From positions 63,302,001 to 63,366,000 of the forward strand of contig CM114271.1 of the NCBI GenBank assembly GCA_050084515.1: a stretch of DNA of 64,000 nt, written 5' to 3'. A program made the translations under genes and the position numbers. A model generated the notes under the pieces. The model was not told the DNA's origin. It was given only the letters and a program-made list of their open reading frames with translations, and searched no databases. This document shows positions 36,698 to 48,060 of the stretch, one piece after another (within the stretch, counting starts at the first letter, position 1; the number at the start of each line of letters is the position of its first letter). The DNA is from Blasia pusilla. Its lineage: Eukaryota > Marchantiophyta > Marchantiopsida > Blasiales.

Positions 36698-37783
36698 TTG
36701 GAAGTAGAGGAAATTCCCCACGTTATTAGGGCCATGCATTCGGCCGATTTCGGAGGACACTATGACGCTAACGACACCATTAAGAAGATCTTGGCGGCAC
36801 ATTACTGGTGGCCAACCATGTATAGGGATGAAGGCCAATTTATTCAGAACTGTGATGCATGTCAAAGAGCAGGCAGACCCACGTCTACCTCGCGTTGGCA
36901 TTTGGTGCCAATCATGCCCCTAGCTCCTTTTGAAAAATGGGATATTGATTTTGTCAGCCCTACTTCCCCAACTATCCGCAAAACAAGGCAAAAGTATATT
37001 CTTATAGCCACCGACTATTGTACTAAGATGGTTGAGGCTATGGCAACACGCAAAGACAATAGTGAGGGGTTGGCCAAATTCTTATACGAAATGATTATCA
37101 CCAGGTATGGCTGCCCGTTGGAGTTGGTAAGTGATCGTGGCACTCACTTCCTGAATAATATCATTGAGTCAATGACTTCCCACTTTGTAATCAAGCATTG
37201 AACGACCACGCCGTATAATCCTAAAGCCAATGGGTTAACAACAAATCTAATGGACTTGTCTGCCGGATATTGAATCGCTTGACGATTACATATTCTTATG
37301 ATTGGGATGCAAAAATCCCCGTGGCATTGTGGGCTTACCGGATAGCAGAGAAGGTTACCACCAAGTAAACCCCGTTTTACCTTACTTATGGAGTTCAACC
37401 CTTGACTCCTATTGAATGGGATTTTCCCACTTATTGCGTGTTGGAGGAAAATAGAACGGAGGACGCCGTAGGGGTTCTCCAAGGAAGGAATGAGACTTTA
37501 GCCCTACGTCAGACCAAACTCATACAAGACAAACGGAAACAACGATACAACCGACATCTACGGCCGCAATCTAAAAGTATGGGGGACCTGGTGTTGTTGT
37601 ATGATAACCGCCAATTGAACTTCCCCGGGAAGTTAAAATTGAACTAGATGGGACCCTACCGTATATTAGCAATATATGATAATGGATCCCTACAGTTGGA
37701 AACCCTGAACGGAGAAGCAGTACCGACTTGCGTCAATGGCATGCATGTTCAACCGTATCATCAGATGCAACCCTACCCTGACT
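36698..37783 (+). pseudogene. Gypsy integrase
   Basis: The zinc-binding HHCC module is present ('HSADFGGHY', then 'CDACQRAG'). The core follows: 'KWDIDFVSPTSP' (first Asp) and 'YGCPLELVSDRGTHFLN' (second Asp). The third acidic block, normally 'ANGLVEStNK', reads 'ANGLTTNLM', so the catalytic Glu is lost by a small deletion. The C-terminal 'MGPYRILAIYDNGSLQLETLNGE' block ends the polyprotein near 37783. Stops at about 37199, 37273 and 37647 break the frame. Confidence 0.85.
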
Positions 37784-37790
37784 AAAATCT

Positions 37791-37800
37791 GAGGGAGGGG
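37791..37800 (+). promoter_or_regulatory. Candidate gypsy polypurine tract
   Basis: GAGGGAGGGG directly after the end of pol, followed by TGAGG, which would fit a 3' LTR start. The downstream sequence does not match the 5' LTR, however, so the tract may belong to an internal site. Confidence 0.45.
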
Positions 37801-39270
37801 TGAGGAAGCGCTCTGCGTTATCACGAGGAACCAAGTACGGTGCCGGGCTCCGGGCTTTCACGAAGTGCAAAGAGGGGATTGCTTCGGACTTACGTGAAGC
37901 GCGAAGAGGCAGACAAACTTCGTTATCTCACGCGCCATGCTCTAACCGCTGGCGGCCGTGTCGTTATATCTGCGCCACCACAACCAAGAAACTATTAAGG
38001 AATGCGTCCCCATAAGGCCGTGGCTACTACCCGGGCGTTCATTTTCATGGACAGAGAGCCCACCAAGTTGCACTGCAGGCCAAAGTACGGAGCACACACG
38101 GAACAACCTACGGCACTTCGTTCAACGCCGATGATGCCTTGAGAAGACTCAGCGCCCATCATGCAAAGTGCGTCCATGCCACTGATTAAGCTTACACTCA
38201 AATTAGTCAAAGCGCTCGAGGAGCGCTCAGTGGCAGCATTTTTTCAATCCAATTGAACCTTGACTTCATACGGGCTTCTCGGGCAGGTTCGCTCTTTGGC
38301 CACAATTGCCAAATTCAAGAAGCGAGGGTTCCAGTATCGCGCCCACCCACAACATTGGACTCCGGAGGATTAGAGGGCGACTTATATGCTTCTTTCCGCT
38401 CTTAAGTATGAATATGACACCAACTTGATGGTGAAGCACGAAGATTTTCTGGCGCTGGGCTGTGTGACGTCGGACTGCTTAGGCAGGAATGGCTATAAAG
38501 CTACATCTTTGTCCCCACTCTTGTTTGGACACTTCTGCAAGCATTTAATGACCTTGTTCTATCCTGCCTGTTCTTACTACTTGACTAATAAGCTTGTCTA
38601 GATGTGCTATGTCCTATGGAATCAACATTTGGACCCCGAATTACTAGGTGTAGACTCGATGCCTTCTTGGACGGACAAGTACGCGGGATGATAGAAGTGC
38701 TTCATCCGAGCACGAAGTCCTTCTTGTCGCCTTTTTTAATCCATTTTTACATTTATAAGCAGAAACTGACAACGGATGAGGCGATTAATTGGACGCAAGT
38801 GACTCCAATGCGCTTGCCAAATACGGGTGAAACTTCAGCTTCGAGAAGCCGCGAAGTCACGTCGACTTACAAAGTAGGTCAAAGGCGAGACCCACATACT
38901 TTTGCTTCTTGCAAAAGTATGTGATCTTGGCAGTCCAATCCGATCCTCTGTGGACTGCCAAGACCAAAGCATGGAAGGGTAAACTTTGAGATTCCTTCAA
39001 ACACAGACCAGACACCCCCAGAAGATCCAGTTGAGACACCCAGCGCTCACGACGACTCCCACACTCTTCGTCAATGATAAGTATGGAAAATTGCTAAACA
39101 AGCATAATTGGTGGAAAACGGCTCTCACACACACACACCACCATGGAGAACAAAATTTGCAATGAGAGAATGAGTGGAGGCTCGTCCCCTTCTCAATTAT
39201 ATAGGGTATGTTCAAGAAATCCTAACCCTAACCTTAACCATAGTCTCGAGTTAGACTAATTATGATTAAC
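37801..39270 (+). other. Unassigned DNA downstream of gypsy pol
   Basis: About 1.2 kb with broken frames, the longest at 38386-38601 (71 codons, 'SALKYEYDTNLMVKHEDFLALG') and 38604-38924. They are the same strand as pol and could be the remains of an extra 3' open frame, known from some Tat-lineage elements. Near 38895-38940 there is a small hairpin (CATACTTTTGC/GCAAAAGTATG) and a further short inverted pair (CTTGGCAGTCCA/TGGACTGCCAAG). The right part (about 39000-39270), with a TATA-like 'ATTATATAGGG' near 39195, may be LTR sequence of copia-2. Confidence 0.35.
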
Positions 39271-39364
39271 TAACTAACCAAGATTAAGCTTCCCTACTTT
39301 GTGTGAGTATCAAATGTACCAATTCAAGTGTCTCATGAGCTTGACTGTAACTCAATCTTTAATA
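39271..39364 (-). repeat. copia-2 3' LTR part
   Basis: Aligned with 43931-44024 over 94 bp at roughly 90 percent by eye. Contains AACCAAGATTAAGCTTCCCT. The polypurine tract lies at 39365-39373. Confidence 0.75.
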
Positions 39365-39957
39365 CTCCCCTTGAAGCTCATATCGATATCTCTAACGCCT
39401 AAATCATTTCTAAACATCTCAAACTTATCTCTAGACAATGCCTTTGTAAAGATGTCAACAATTTGCTGATCTGTAGCTATATACACAAGGTCAATTTCTC
39501 TTGCAAGCACTTTCTTTCTGATAAAATGATAGTGCACCTCAAAATGATTTGTACGAGCATGAAACATAAGGTTACTAGCAAGCTTGATGCTACTAATATT
39601 GTCTGCATATGTTACAATAGGTCCTAAGTTACTAACACCAATCTCAACAAGTAATCGATGAAGCCACATCGCCTCATATGTTGTATTGTTTGCTCCTCTA
39701 TACTCAGCCTTTGTTGAAGATAAAGCAACTGCAGGTTGCTTCTTTGAAGCCTAACTTAAAGTTGCGCTTCCCAAAGTAAATGAATAACCAGATGTGGACT
39801 GTCGATCAGACATGATTATTGCCCAATCAGCATATGTGAATCCCTGTAATTGAAAACTCGAAGAAGGTTCAAATTGAAGCCCAAATTGAATAGAAAACTT
39901 CACATACCGCATAATCCTCCTCACAACATCAAAGTGAGGTTTTTGAGGTGGTTGCAT
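39352..39957 (-). pseudogene. copia-2 RNase H
   Basis: Right part: 'FDVVRRIMRYVKFSIQFGLQFEP' and 'TYADWAIIMSDRQSTSGYSFTLGSATLS'. Left part: 'MWLHRLLVEIGVSNLGPIVTYADNISSIKLASNLMFHARTNHFEVHYHFI' and 'QQIVDIFTKALSRDKFEMFRNDLGV'. A stop near 39749 and a frame change separate the halves. Confidence 0.85.
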
Positions 39958-39960
39958 AAA

Positions 39961-41176
39961 CTAGCTCACTAGGCCAACAACATAGCTCAAATCTGGTCTG
40001 GTTATAGTTAGATAGATTAAACTTCCAACCATGCGCCTGTACATATTAGAATCTGCAAGCAGCTCTCCTTCATAGACTCTTAGCTTCACGCTCTGGTCCA
40101 ATGGTGTAGAGATTTGCTTGCAAGCCTTCATACCATATTTTGAAAGCATATGAAGAGCATATTGTCGTTGTAGTAACCATATGCTCTCTCCAACCTTGAT
40201 AAATTCAATACCAAGGAAGTACTTGAGTTCTCCGAAGTCCTTCATATAAAATTCTGCTTGTAATTTAAGCTTGACTTTGTCTTACCATTTCTTCAGTACT
40301 CCCAATAATTAGGAGATTGTCAACGTACAACACAATGAGAATCATATAATCTTGTCCTCTCAAGACATATAATGCGTCAAAATCATATACCCTAAAATCC
40401 AACTCTTGTAGGACGTATGTAATCTTGCCATACCAACCTCTAGGAGCTTGTTTGAGCCTGTATAGAGCTTTTTTCAACCTGCATATGGAAACGGAAACTT
40501 AGGATGTTCATATCCAAGTGGTTCAGTCATATATACCTTCGTATAGATCTCCATTCAAGGAGCCATTCTTAACGTTCATGTGATGTAATTTCCATTTCTT
40601 ACTTACTATAACTACAACCACTGTTCTCGTAGTCGCCATCTTTGCAACAAGGCCAAATTTTTCCTCATAATCGATGCCATATTGTTGTGCATAGCCCTTA
40701 ACCCCCAATCTCGCTTTGTATCTGTTAATTATACCATCTTGATGGCGCTTGATTTTGTAAACCCATTTGCAACTAATAGCTTCCTTATCAGAAGGTATAT
40801 CAACGAGCTCCCATGTCTGTTGATGTCTTATTGCATCAAGCTTTTCTTCCATAGCTCCAATCCATTCGACTTTACTTGCAGCTCCTTCAAAATAACTCGG
40901 CTGAAGGATAGTCATCATATATGCATGATGTGTCACAAGGAAACCTTCATTTATGAATCTATGAACTGGATGTGTAACTCTTCTTGATCTACGAAGTTGT
41001 TGTTCAGAAGTAGATGCCTTAGATATCTGACTCGAGCTCTGACTAGTGTCAACCGACTGAATATATACTCTTCCCGTCCATGGACTCACACATTTAATTG
41101 ATGAATCTAGGACCTCTTCTAATCTTGCACTAGTACTTGGGGAAGTTGAAGACAATGTCTGTTGGTTTACAATCAT
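39961..41176 (-). pseudogene. copia-2 reverse transcriptase, active site mutated
   Basis: 40523-41176 has 'WIGAMEEKLDAIRHQQTWELVDIP', 'CKWVYKIKRHQDGIINRYKARLGVKGYAQ' and 'MNVKNGSLNGDLYEGIYD'. 40265-40477 has 'KALYRLKQAPRGWYGKI' and 'LIVLYVDNLLIIG'. The catalytic YVDD is therefore YVDN (about 40332-40343), which should abolish activity. 39961-40245 continues with 'DFGELKYFLGIEF' and 'MYRRMVGSLIYLTITRPDLSYVVGL'. Confidence 0.88.
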
Positions 41177-42110
41177 ATTCTCCCCCTCAACAGACGAGTT
41201 TAGAGGTGGAATAGGCTCAAATGGAGCATACCATGACTTTAGCTCATCAAAGATAACATCCCAACTAATAATAAGTTATCTAGAGGATGGAATGTAGTAC
41301 TTATACCCCTTAGTTCCATCAGCATAACCAATGAAGATAGATCTTTCAAACTTGGGGTCTACTTTCTGACGTCTCTGAGAAGGAACATGAGCATAACAAA
41401 TACAGCTAAATACTTTTAAGAAGGAAAAATCAAGTTTACTACCTGTGAAGACTTCGAATAGAGTTTTATCATGAACTCATGTTATTGGAGTTCGGTTGAT
41501 TAAGAAGACTGCACATGCTACAGCCTATACCCAATACACCTTAGGCCTGTTCTTCTCATTCAGCATAGCTCGTGCCGCTTGACAAATATGTTGATTCTTC
41601 CTCTCAGCCACTCCATTTTTTGTGGAGTATAACGGTAAGTTACTTGACGTTGGATACCATTCTAACATAAATAATCATCAAACTCTGTTGAAAGTTACTC
41701 TCCTCCTCCATCACAACACAATTTCAGAATATGTTTTCCAGTTTGCTTCTCTACTAGAACTCTAAATGTTTAGAACAGTGAGAATACCTCTAACTTGGCT
41801 TTCAGAAAGTATATCCATATATTTTTAGAGAAGTCATCAATAAATGAAATAAAGTACTGGCAACCACTAAGGCTATGTTGTGATGCTATCCACACATCAT
41901 TGTGGATCAACTCCAATATCCTAGATGCTCTTCTATCTTGCTTTGGAAAAAGAAATCTAGCTTGTTTTCCAAATTGGCAAGTAGGACATACCTCTAACGT
42001 ATCAAGACTCGCTAATTTAGGGAGTCCTATTAGTATATTAGATGATGAAAGACTCTTTAATCTTTGAAGATTCATATGTCCAATTCTTTTATGCCACACT
42101 TAGATCTGTG
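41177..42110 (-). pseudogene. copia-2 integrase region
   Basis: 41770-42099 holds the GAG-pre-integrase 'MWHKRIGHMNLQRLKSLSSSNILIGL' with 'CPTCQFGKQARFLF' and the first integrase block 'ELIHNDVWIASQHSLSGCQYFISFIDDFSKNIWIYFL'. From 41180 to 41770 the frame is broken, but the sequence still looks like the rest of the integrase core and its C-terminal part. Confidence 0.75.
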
Positions 42111-42540
42111 ACTTGTTGGCCGGTTTGACCATATATTGTTGTTTGAATCTTTGGCATAAAAACATCTAATTTTAACATTCTGCCAGATCTAGTTCCACAA
42201 ACAGATTCATTGTTTCAATGAAACAACCATCTACGTAAAACTTCACTTGATAACCCTGTTGTACTATCTCTCCTTCAGAGATCACGTTTCTTGCAATGGT
42301 AGGAACATAGAGAATATTTCCAAGAGCACAAAGACCATTTAATGCTATTGGAACTTTATCGGTATGCGTGATATGATGTTAAGTGTCATCTCCTCTGAGC
42401 ACAATTGCAAGATCTTTCACCGGCTCCAAACTACTGAACCATTTAGCTTGTGAGGTCATGAGATTTGATGCACCAACGTCAACGTACCAATCTGCTATCG
42501 AGTCTTTCTTGACCATTGCTCCCATATGATGAGTCATAAC
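42111..42540 (-). pseudogene. copia-2 protease, active site mutated
   Basis: No long open frame remains, but 'ADWYVDVGASNLMTSQAKW' is readable on the minus strand near 42465-42515. The copia protease site DSGAS has become DVGAS. Downstream the typical 'NILYVPTIARNVIS' is still visible near 42280-42325. Confidence 0.65.
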
Positions 42541-42573
42541 CAAGAGATGCTCCGTGTCTTAATGTTGTTGTTC

Positions 42574-43522
42574 TTAGTACTGATTTTGGTATTGTTGTTC
42601 CATATAGTTTTGTTGTTGTGAGGCTCCTATTCTAATATTTGCCTTCTTCTTGAAGCAAAAATTTGCACAGTGACCATTTATCCCACAGTAATTTGCAAGA
42701 TCTAGGGACCCTCTATTACTGACCTCGACCCCAACGATTTCCACCATCACCACCTTGTGATTGTGTTTGGTACTGGTTCGTAGTTGATTGAGTGACATTA
42801 TATTGAATGCCTCTTTCTCCACATGCTTAATATCTACCACGACCACGGAAGCTTCTGTCGCGACCCTTGCGTATGTTTAATCCATAATCTGCAAATAGCG
42901 CACTCTCTTGCAGACTAGACGAGCTACTACTGCCTACTAGGCGCATCTTTTCACTAATTAACAGAGGGACTAACTCTTGAAAGGTTGGATACTTCTCTCT
43001 CACACAGATAGAGGTCTCAAAGGACTTGTAATCCTTTGGAAGGCCTTGAAGAGTGAACAAGATCAGATCATCATCTTCTACTATTACTCCAATGTTATTC
43101 AACTGATCAACAATATGTCTAATACTCAAAATGTAATCATTGATGCTCTGCGATCCTTTCCTCACTTTGTTCAATTTTTGTTTCAATTGAAGCTTTCTCG
43201 CCTTGGTAGATGTCCAGAACAGCTTTTCCAATGCATCCTAGGTCTCCTTTGGAATATCAACATCTTGAATATGACCTATCATTGGCGAACTGATCCTTAT
43301 TAAAATATAGTGGATTACTTGCCTTGCAAGTTTGTTCCAAGCATGAACATTAGAGTCTGTTGAGTCAGCTTCTGGCTTGGTCTCATCACCTATAACAAGC
43401 TCCCATAGTTCTTGACCCATGAGAAATTTTTTCATGCAAAACATCCAGACATTGTTATTTTGCTTATCTAGCTTCTTGCATGTGATTGTTGTTGAGGAAT
43501 ACTCCATGACGAAGGATTTCAC
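42574..43522 (-). pseudogene. copia-2 gag
   Basis: 43238-43522 is the gag N-terminus ('KKLDKQNNNVWMFCMKKFLMGQELWELVIGDE'). 42827-43231 has 'KLQLKQKLNKVRKGSQSINDYILSIRHIVDQLNNIGVIVEDDDLILFTLQGLPKDYKSFE', the copia gag core. 42574-42846 contains the knuckle remnant 'ANYCGINGHCANFC', in which the first Cys is Ala. Two frame changes are present. Confidence 0.85.
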
Positions 43523-43930
43523 TCACAAAAATGTAATTTGAGGCTCTTCTATTGCTCCAATTAAAGCATAGATCACTCTTACATAGAAATAGACCTGAAC
43601 TTTTCCAAAATTGATGAACAATTTGAAAGAACTAGTCGAAATTGGCTTGTAGAGATCAAACTGCACAACTTTTCTTCACTAATTGCACTTTCCTACATTG
43701 AAATTGCTATTGTAGAAGCTCAGAATGTGAGAATCAATTGATTTTGGGTGCGTTGGAAAGCTCTAGACGAGCTCTACAAGACGGATACAACCATTATTTG
43801 GCATTATTCTAGCCGTTGCAGACCCAGATCGCTAAATCGACCAGGAAAGCCCTAAAAAATGCCTCCAAAGTTTTATCACCATCAAAGCTCCACCAGAAAT
43901 CTGCACCCAGTTAAGATAATCGCGCTTAAT
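43523..43930. other. copia-2 5' leader and LTR remainder
   Basis: Noncoding. 'GAGGCTCTTC' near 43540-43550 is a possible relic of the tRNA-Met primer site (normally GGCTCTGATACCA on this strand). The rest should be 5' LTR but does not match the left LTR. Confidence 0.35.
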
Positions 43931-44024
43931 TGACTAACCAAGATTAAGCTTCCCTACTTCGTGTGAGTATCAAATATAGCAATTCATGTGTCTTATGAGC
44001 TGGACTGTAACTCAATCTTCAATA
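43931..44024 (-). repeat. copia-2 5' LTR part
   Basis: Second copy of the 94-bp LTR repeat; on the minus strand it starts TATTGAAG at 44024. Confidence 0.75.
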
Positions 44025-46277
44025 ATGAGGACTTCAACGTATCTTCTGTGGTTTCTAAATCTGGCCGTACCTGTCATGAACCACCTACAGGGGGTATTAC
44101 ACTTGAGCAATGAGGCAGAAACGGACCAGTATATCCAAGCACTCAATGATCTAAATCTTTGGAAAATATTTGTTAGAGATAACTATGTGAAACTCACCTA
44201 TGGTAGTCATCTAGCGGCCCTTCCTCAATCAAAAATAAGTCGACCGCACACTCGTGAGTCTTACATACCAATGGATGAAAATTTTCTCTCATTGAGATTT
44301 CTTCTCCAAATTGGAACAATCTTTGTTTCCAAGGATGTTAGGGTGGATGTTCCGGACGACGTCATAGGTGAGACAGTCCAGCCAATGATTGGAGACTCTA
44401 AAGTATGGAATCTCCTACCTCACACAATTGGTCAATATAGAGCTTATGGCTTGCCTCTGAAGCCTTCTATTTCCCAAGTAGACGATCTACAATTTCCTAG
44501 TGCACTGAGCTCTACGTTTGCCACTCCTAGCTCTATAGATCGAGCATCAACTCCAACTTCATACGTTTGTGAAAATGTTGTACTTCCTGAAGAGATTCCG
44601 GATGTCGTCGATCTCACTTAATCTGTTGGACAGCAACCAGACCCTGCCTCTACCTACTCGTTCCTCTTGCGAGTTTTGGGAAGTAGTTTGCTATCGTCAC
44701 TGCCCTTTAAAATGTTCAAGCACATTCTTTTCGACAAGATGCCGCCCACCTACGACAGTAATTTCATTTTTGAGTTCTCTCCACTTGCTGGTCCTGCTCA
44801 AAGAAAAGATGGAGGATGCTTGAAGGGTATGGACAGAAATTCTGACTATCATCAATGGTGTAGGCTTCAACGCACTAGTGCTTCAATTCCAGGTGGTCCT
44901 TGGATTGTTTCTTGCCGCCAATGCGTTGAAGCCATGTACTGTAGAAGTCCATGGACTTCTACAGTACATGACTTCAATGCCCGTATCTAGAGCGCAATGG
45001 GTGAGTCAATACGTCGCAATTCCCCCCCAAAAATGCAAAAAATCCATATGAGGTTGGTGCGACCATACTGCCGGGAGGCCATCGATGTCCTCATTTGCAG
45101 GCATCCCCTTTTTGCATGGGAGCGTATCCAACATACATATTTTTCATTGTGCACGACTACAGTTTCGCGTCTGAGTGCACTAGGCTGGCAGTTCATGTTG
45201 GCTCCCACACTCATCTTGTTATCGATGCAATTCAGAGACACATCAAGGAGGATGTGGCAAAGAAAGTGGTTGAGGTATATAGAAACTCTCCGGGATCAAA
45301 GCCCGTAGTGATCAAGTTGACAAAAATATCACAAATTTGTGAACAACTGCTTCAAATCCCTGGCCAAGGTGAGATCGTGGCTATTGAGGAGAAACAACTC
45401 TAGGAAAATCTTGCATTTCTTGTTGATCCTAAATGCTTCAAGAACTTGCCGCGTCAAATACAAGTACTTGATGGAAATACGGCCAAAATGGATGTCATTT
45501 CCAAAATCAAGGCTAACTCTAGATTTCCATTTATGCAGTTTATGGGTCAAGGAGGCGAGGGATCTAGAGCTTATGTCTTCAAAATGTCAACGACAGGGCC
45601 GTCCAATGGCCTCAATCTTATTGATTGAATGAGGGAAGGGGAAGATCTTTACGGCAGTTGGGTAAGCTTTGATATTCGCTACAGACTGTTGAATGGATGG
45701 TTGAACATGGGTGCTTACGTTTACGACCATGTGGAGAAGGGACTCAAAACCATATTTGTCTATGAGGTAAAATAAGAAGATCGCTGGCAGTTTGAGCATG
45801 TGTTGGTTACTCTTATTGGAGGTGGTGAAGGAAAGCAAAAGGCCACCTCCAAAAATTTATGGATTCATGGCGTACAATGTACAATCGAGATGGATTGCTA
45901 TAGGGAGGTGTTCAACCAAAGAGGAAAAGGTCCGATGCTTTCCATTGGCAATAGTCTGTGACCAGGTACACCAAATCTTGCATCAAGTAGAATAAGAGAA
46001 CAAAACATGTGGCTCTACTCCAACATTGCAAGGACAGCAAAACCTTGAAACAGGCTATGGAATGCCAAGAAGAAATTCATGGGTGATGGAGGAAGCATGC
46101 GATTGAGGGGAAGTAGAAATAGTTGTGCTCTTGGCTCAGTTGGTGGACCGTACAAATGAGACAATGGGAAAACTTCATGTGGCAGATAAGTTAAGTATTT
46201 CCTTCTTTTGAGCTCATGTTGAGAATTATTTGAAAATTTGCAACTCGTGTTGCAACCCATGGAAATAAAAGCGAATT
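44025..46277 (+). pseudogene. N-terminal part of a MULE-like transposon protein, broken
   Basis: A plus-strand coding-like region follows copia-2. The first frame (211 codons, 43986-44621; its first codons are LTR sequence) is not recognised. Further on come 'GGPWIVSCRQCVEAMYC' and, at 45095-45403, 'HDYSFASECTRLAVHVGSHTHLVIDAIQ', a Cys/His finger like the FLYWCH/WRKY-GCM1 finger of MULE and FAR1-type proteins. 'HIKEDVAKKVVEVYRNSPG' follows, then 45446-45628 and 45780-45990 continue with stops between. The C-terminal SWIM domain is missing here but is found after copia-3 (53174-53494) on the same strand, so the two parts probably belong together. The MULE assignment is inference. Confidence 0.5.
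44933..44968. repeat. 36-bp perfect palindrome
   Basis: ATGTACTGTAGAAGTCCA immediately followed by its exact reverse complement, without any loop. The symmetry extends outward with TTGAAG and CTTCAA on the two sides. Confidence 0.9.
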
Positions 46278-46282
46278 CAAAT
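46278..46282. repeat. Target site duplication of copia-3 (left)
   Basis: CAAAT, repeated at 51232-51236 directly after the right LTR. A 5-bp duplication is normal for copia integrase. Confidence 0.85.
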
Positions 46283-46694
46283 TATTGGATTCTCAACATC
46301 CACTCCTCTGAGCACCATTGATTTGATCGGCCCCCTTGTATGAGGAGAAGCCTAGATCGATGGTTCCGACTTAGACGTCGAAGGAGTCATAGTAATATGG
46401 CGAGGTGGTTTACTGAGTAGTGTTACTAGGTTTATCTAACCTATATTGCATCGGTGTGGGGCACCGATGCAAAATTTTTCTATTAATAGAAACGAAGAAA
46501 ATAGGTAAAACCCTAGTTTTCCGAGTAGTCAAATAGTCGGGAGCCGCAGTGTAGCGGATTCTCGTATGTCGAGTTATCTCCCGATTCAGTTCCATCGAAG
46601 CTCTTCTCGTGAGCGCACGGACGGACTAGGCCACTTTGTATCTCTAAGTTTTGTAAAGATTTCAGTGATTTAGTCACTTTACGCTTTTCTCACA
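46283..46694 (+). repeat. copia-3 5' LTR
   Basis: Begins TATTGGATTCTC and ends CTTTTCTCACA. It is about 94-95 percent like the right LTR by eye; many differences are single-base losses in this copy. It contains an 11-bp-stem hairpin (TTGCATCGGTG/CACCGATGCAA) at about 46447-46473. Confidence 0.95.
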
Positions 46695-46706
46695 TGGTAT
46701 CGAGCG
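46695..46706 (+). promoter_or_regulatory. copia-3 primer binding site
   Basis: TGGTATCGAGCG begins directly after the LTR. It matches the initiator tRNA-Met primer site TGGTATCAGAGC with a small change. Confidence 0.85.
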
Positions 46707-46771
46707 TAGAGGTTTTTTCCAAAGTATTTTGTATCCTGGCGATCTAGTGTGTTTGCACAAAATCTTGAGAG

Positions 46772-47560
46772 ATGGCTACTTCTTCGTCGATTCGTGTTCG
46801 CCCTCCTCCATTGGGTGAAGGGAAGTTAGATGGGTCTAACTATACGTTGTGGAAGTTCAAAATGAGAACTTTTCTTGAATCATTTGAGATATGGGAAACG
46901 CCACAGTGGGTCGATTCAAATCCACAAGCTAGTTTGAGTTTCGCAAGTTCATCTTCATCGGGGATATCGATCTTGTTGTATTATTGGCATGGAGACGCAG
47001 AAAACACCGATGCTCTATATGCGATTGTCACGAATGTAATCGATTTGTCATGACTCTCATTCAACATACAACCACTGCTTTGCTAAGGCGTGGAACATTT
47101 TGAAGAATCAAGATGAAACGAGGAATGAGACTCGGATTCAGAATCTGGAGAATCACTTACGTCCGAGAAATTTTCAGAAGGAGAAAGCGCGGAGAAATTT
47201 TTGACAAGGATCAAGAATCTTCAAGATCAGATGGCGTCCGTGGGAATTTCAAAGTCTAGCGAAGATTTGGCACGCCGGTGCATAAGGATTTTGCCTCCAA
47301 GGTATGATAGTTTGTCATCAGATGAATACTCAAGTAAGACCCACGCCGCTTACTTTTGAACAATTTAGTGCAATGTTGGTAGAAGAGGAAATGCGCTTCA
47401 AAGCAAGAGAGGGAAGTGACGCAACATTTTCGCCAACGTCTGAGAGAGGTAGAAATCAGGATTACAGTTAAAATGTCAAGAAGAAATTTCCAACAAAAGC
47501 CTTCAAATGCTTTTATTGTGGTAAGCTAGGTCATCTTAGCAAAGATTGTAGGAAGAGAAG
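46772..47560 (+). pseudogene. copia-3 gag with zinc knuckle
   Basis: The ATG at 46772 opens 'MATSSSIRVRPPPLGEGKLDGSNYTLWKFKMRTFLE', the copia gag N-terminus (DUF4219/UBN2 type). The frame ends at 47053. Further gag text ('EKFLTRIKNLQDQM..', out of frame) follows at 47180-47460, and the knuckle 'CFYCGKLGHLSKDC' is at about 47508-47550. Confidence 0.85.
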
Positions 47561-47689
47561 TCAGGATGAGAAGAACGGTTATTTAAGACCTAAGAAGGAG
47601 TCTGGAAATTCTGTAGAACTGGGAGAACATGAAGTAGATGCTTGGGTAGCAATAGAAGAGTTCTGCACACAGGCACAACATACCACTAA

Positions 47690-48060
47690 GACAAAGAGTG
47701 AAGATGCATGGGTGCTCGATAGTGGAGCATCTAGGCATATGACCAATCATAAGGATTGGTATAGCTCCTTACAGCCTCTATAGGAGTCCATTGTTGTTCT
47801 TGTTGGGAATAATGCAAAGTGCCCCAGTAGAAGGGAAAGGCACAATTTCTTTAGTCTCACAAAAGGAGATGAAAAGAAGTTAACGATGTCTTGACGCTAG
47901 AGTTGAAGCGAAATTTGATTCGAGTGGCGGTGATTATGTGATCGTGACCTAGAAGTTCGTTTCAAGAAAACTGGAGCAGTCATTGAGGATGCCAATGGGA
48001 AAGTAGTGGGTGAAGGTATACGATGTGGAAATATCTAGGAGTTGTATGCTTTCACGACAA
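47690..48060 (+). pseudogene. copia-3 protease
   Basis: 'EDAWVLDSGASRHMTNHKDWYSSLQPL' at about 47700-47780 has the intact DSGA active site. A stop follows ('PL*ESIV'), and the second half is in other frames. Confidence 0.75.

Larger units (their letters stand above)
30315..37800 (+). mobile_element. Ty3/gypsy retrotransposon, degenerate
   Basis: Order: 5' LTR, PBS, gag with three zinc knuckles, protease, RT, RNase H, integrase, polypurine tract. This is the Ty3/gypsy order (integrase last). No chromodomain is seen, and the PBS is of the tRNA-Asp-like type, which together suggest the Tat/Athila-type non-chromovirus branch. At least eight stops or frameshifts break the coding region. The right LTR is absent. 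Confidence 0.85.
39271..44024 (-). mobile_element. Ty1/copia retrotransposon copia-2, decayed
   Basis: A minus-strand copia element with gag, protease, integrase, RT and RNase H from right to left, spread over many frames. A 94-bp direct repeat (39271-39364 and 43931-44024) marks the LTRs. On the minus strand the left one starts TATTAAAG right after the purine tract CAAGGGGAG. The LTRs do not start with TG. Beyond the 94 bp the two sides diverge, so they are only partly conserved. The protease and RT active sites are both mutated. Confidence 0.88.

Noticed and set aside
39220-39240. Telomere-like CCTAACCCTAACC
   Set aside because: Only about two repeats, inside LTR-like sequence; too short to be an interstitial telomere.
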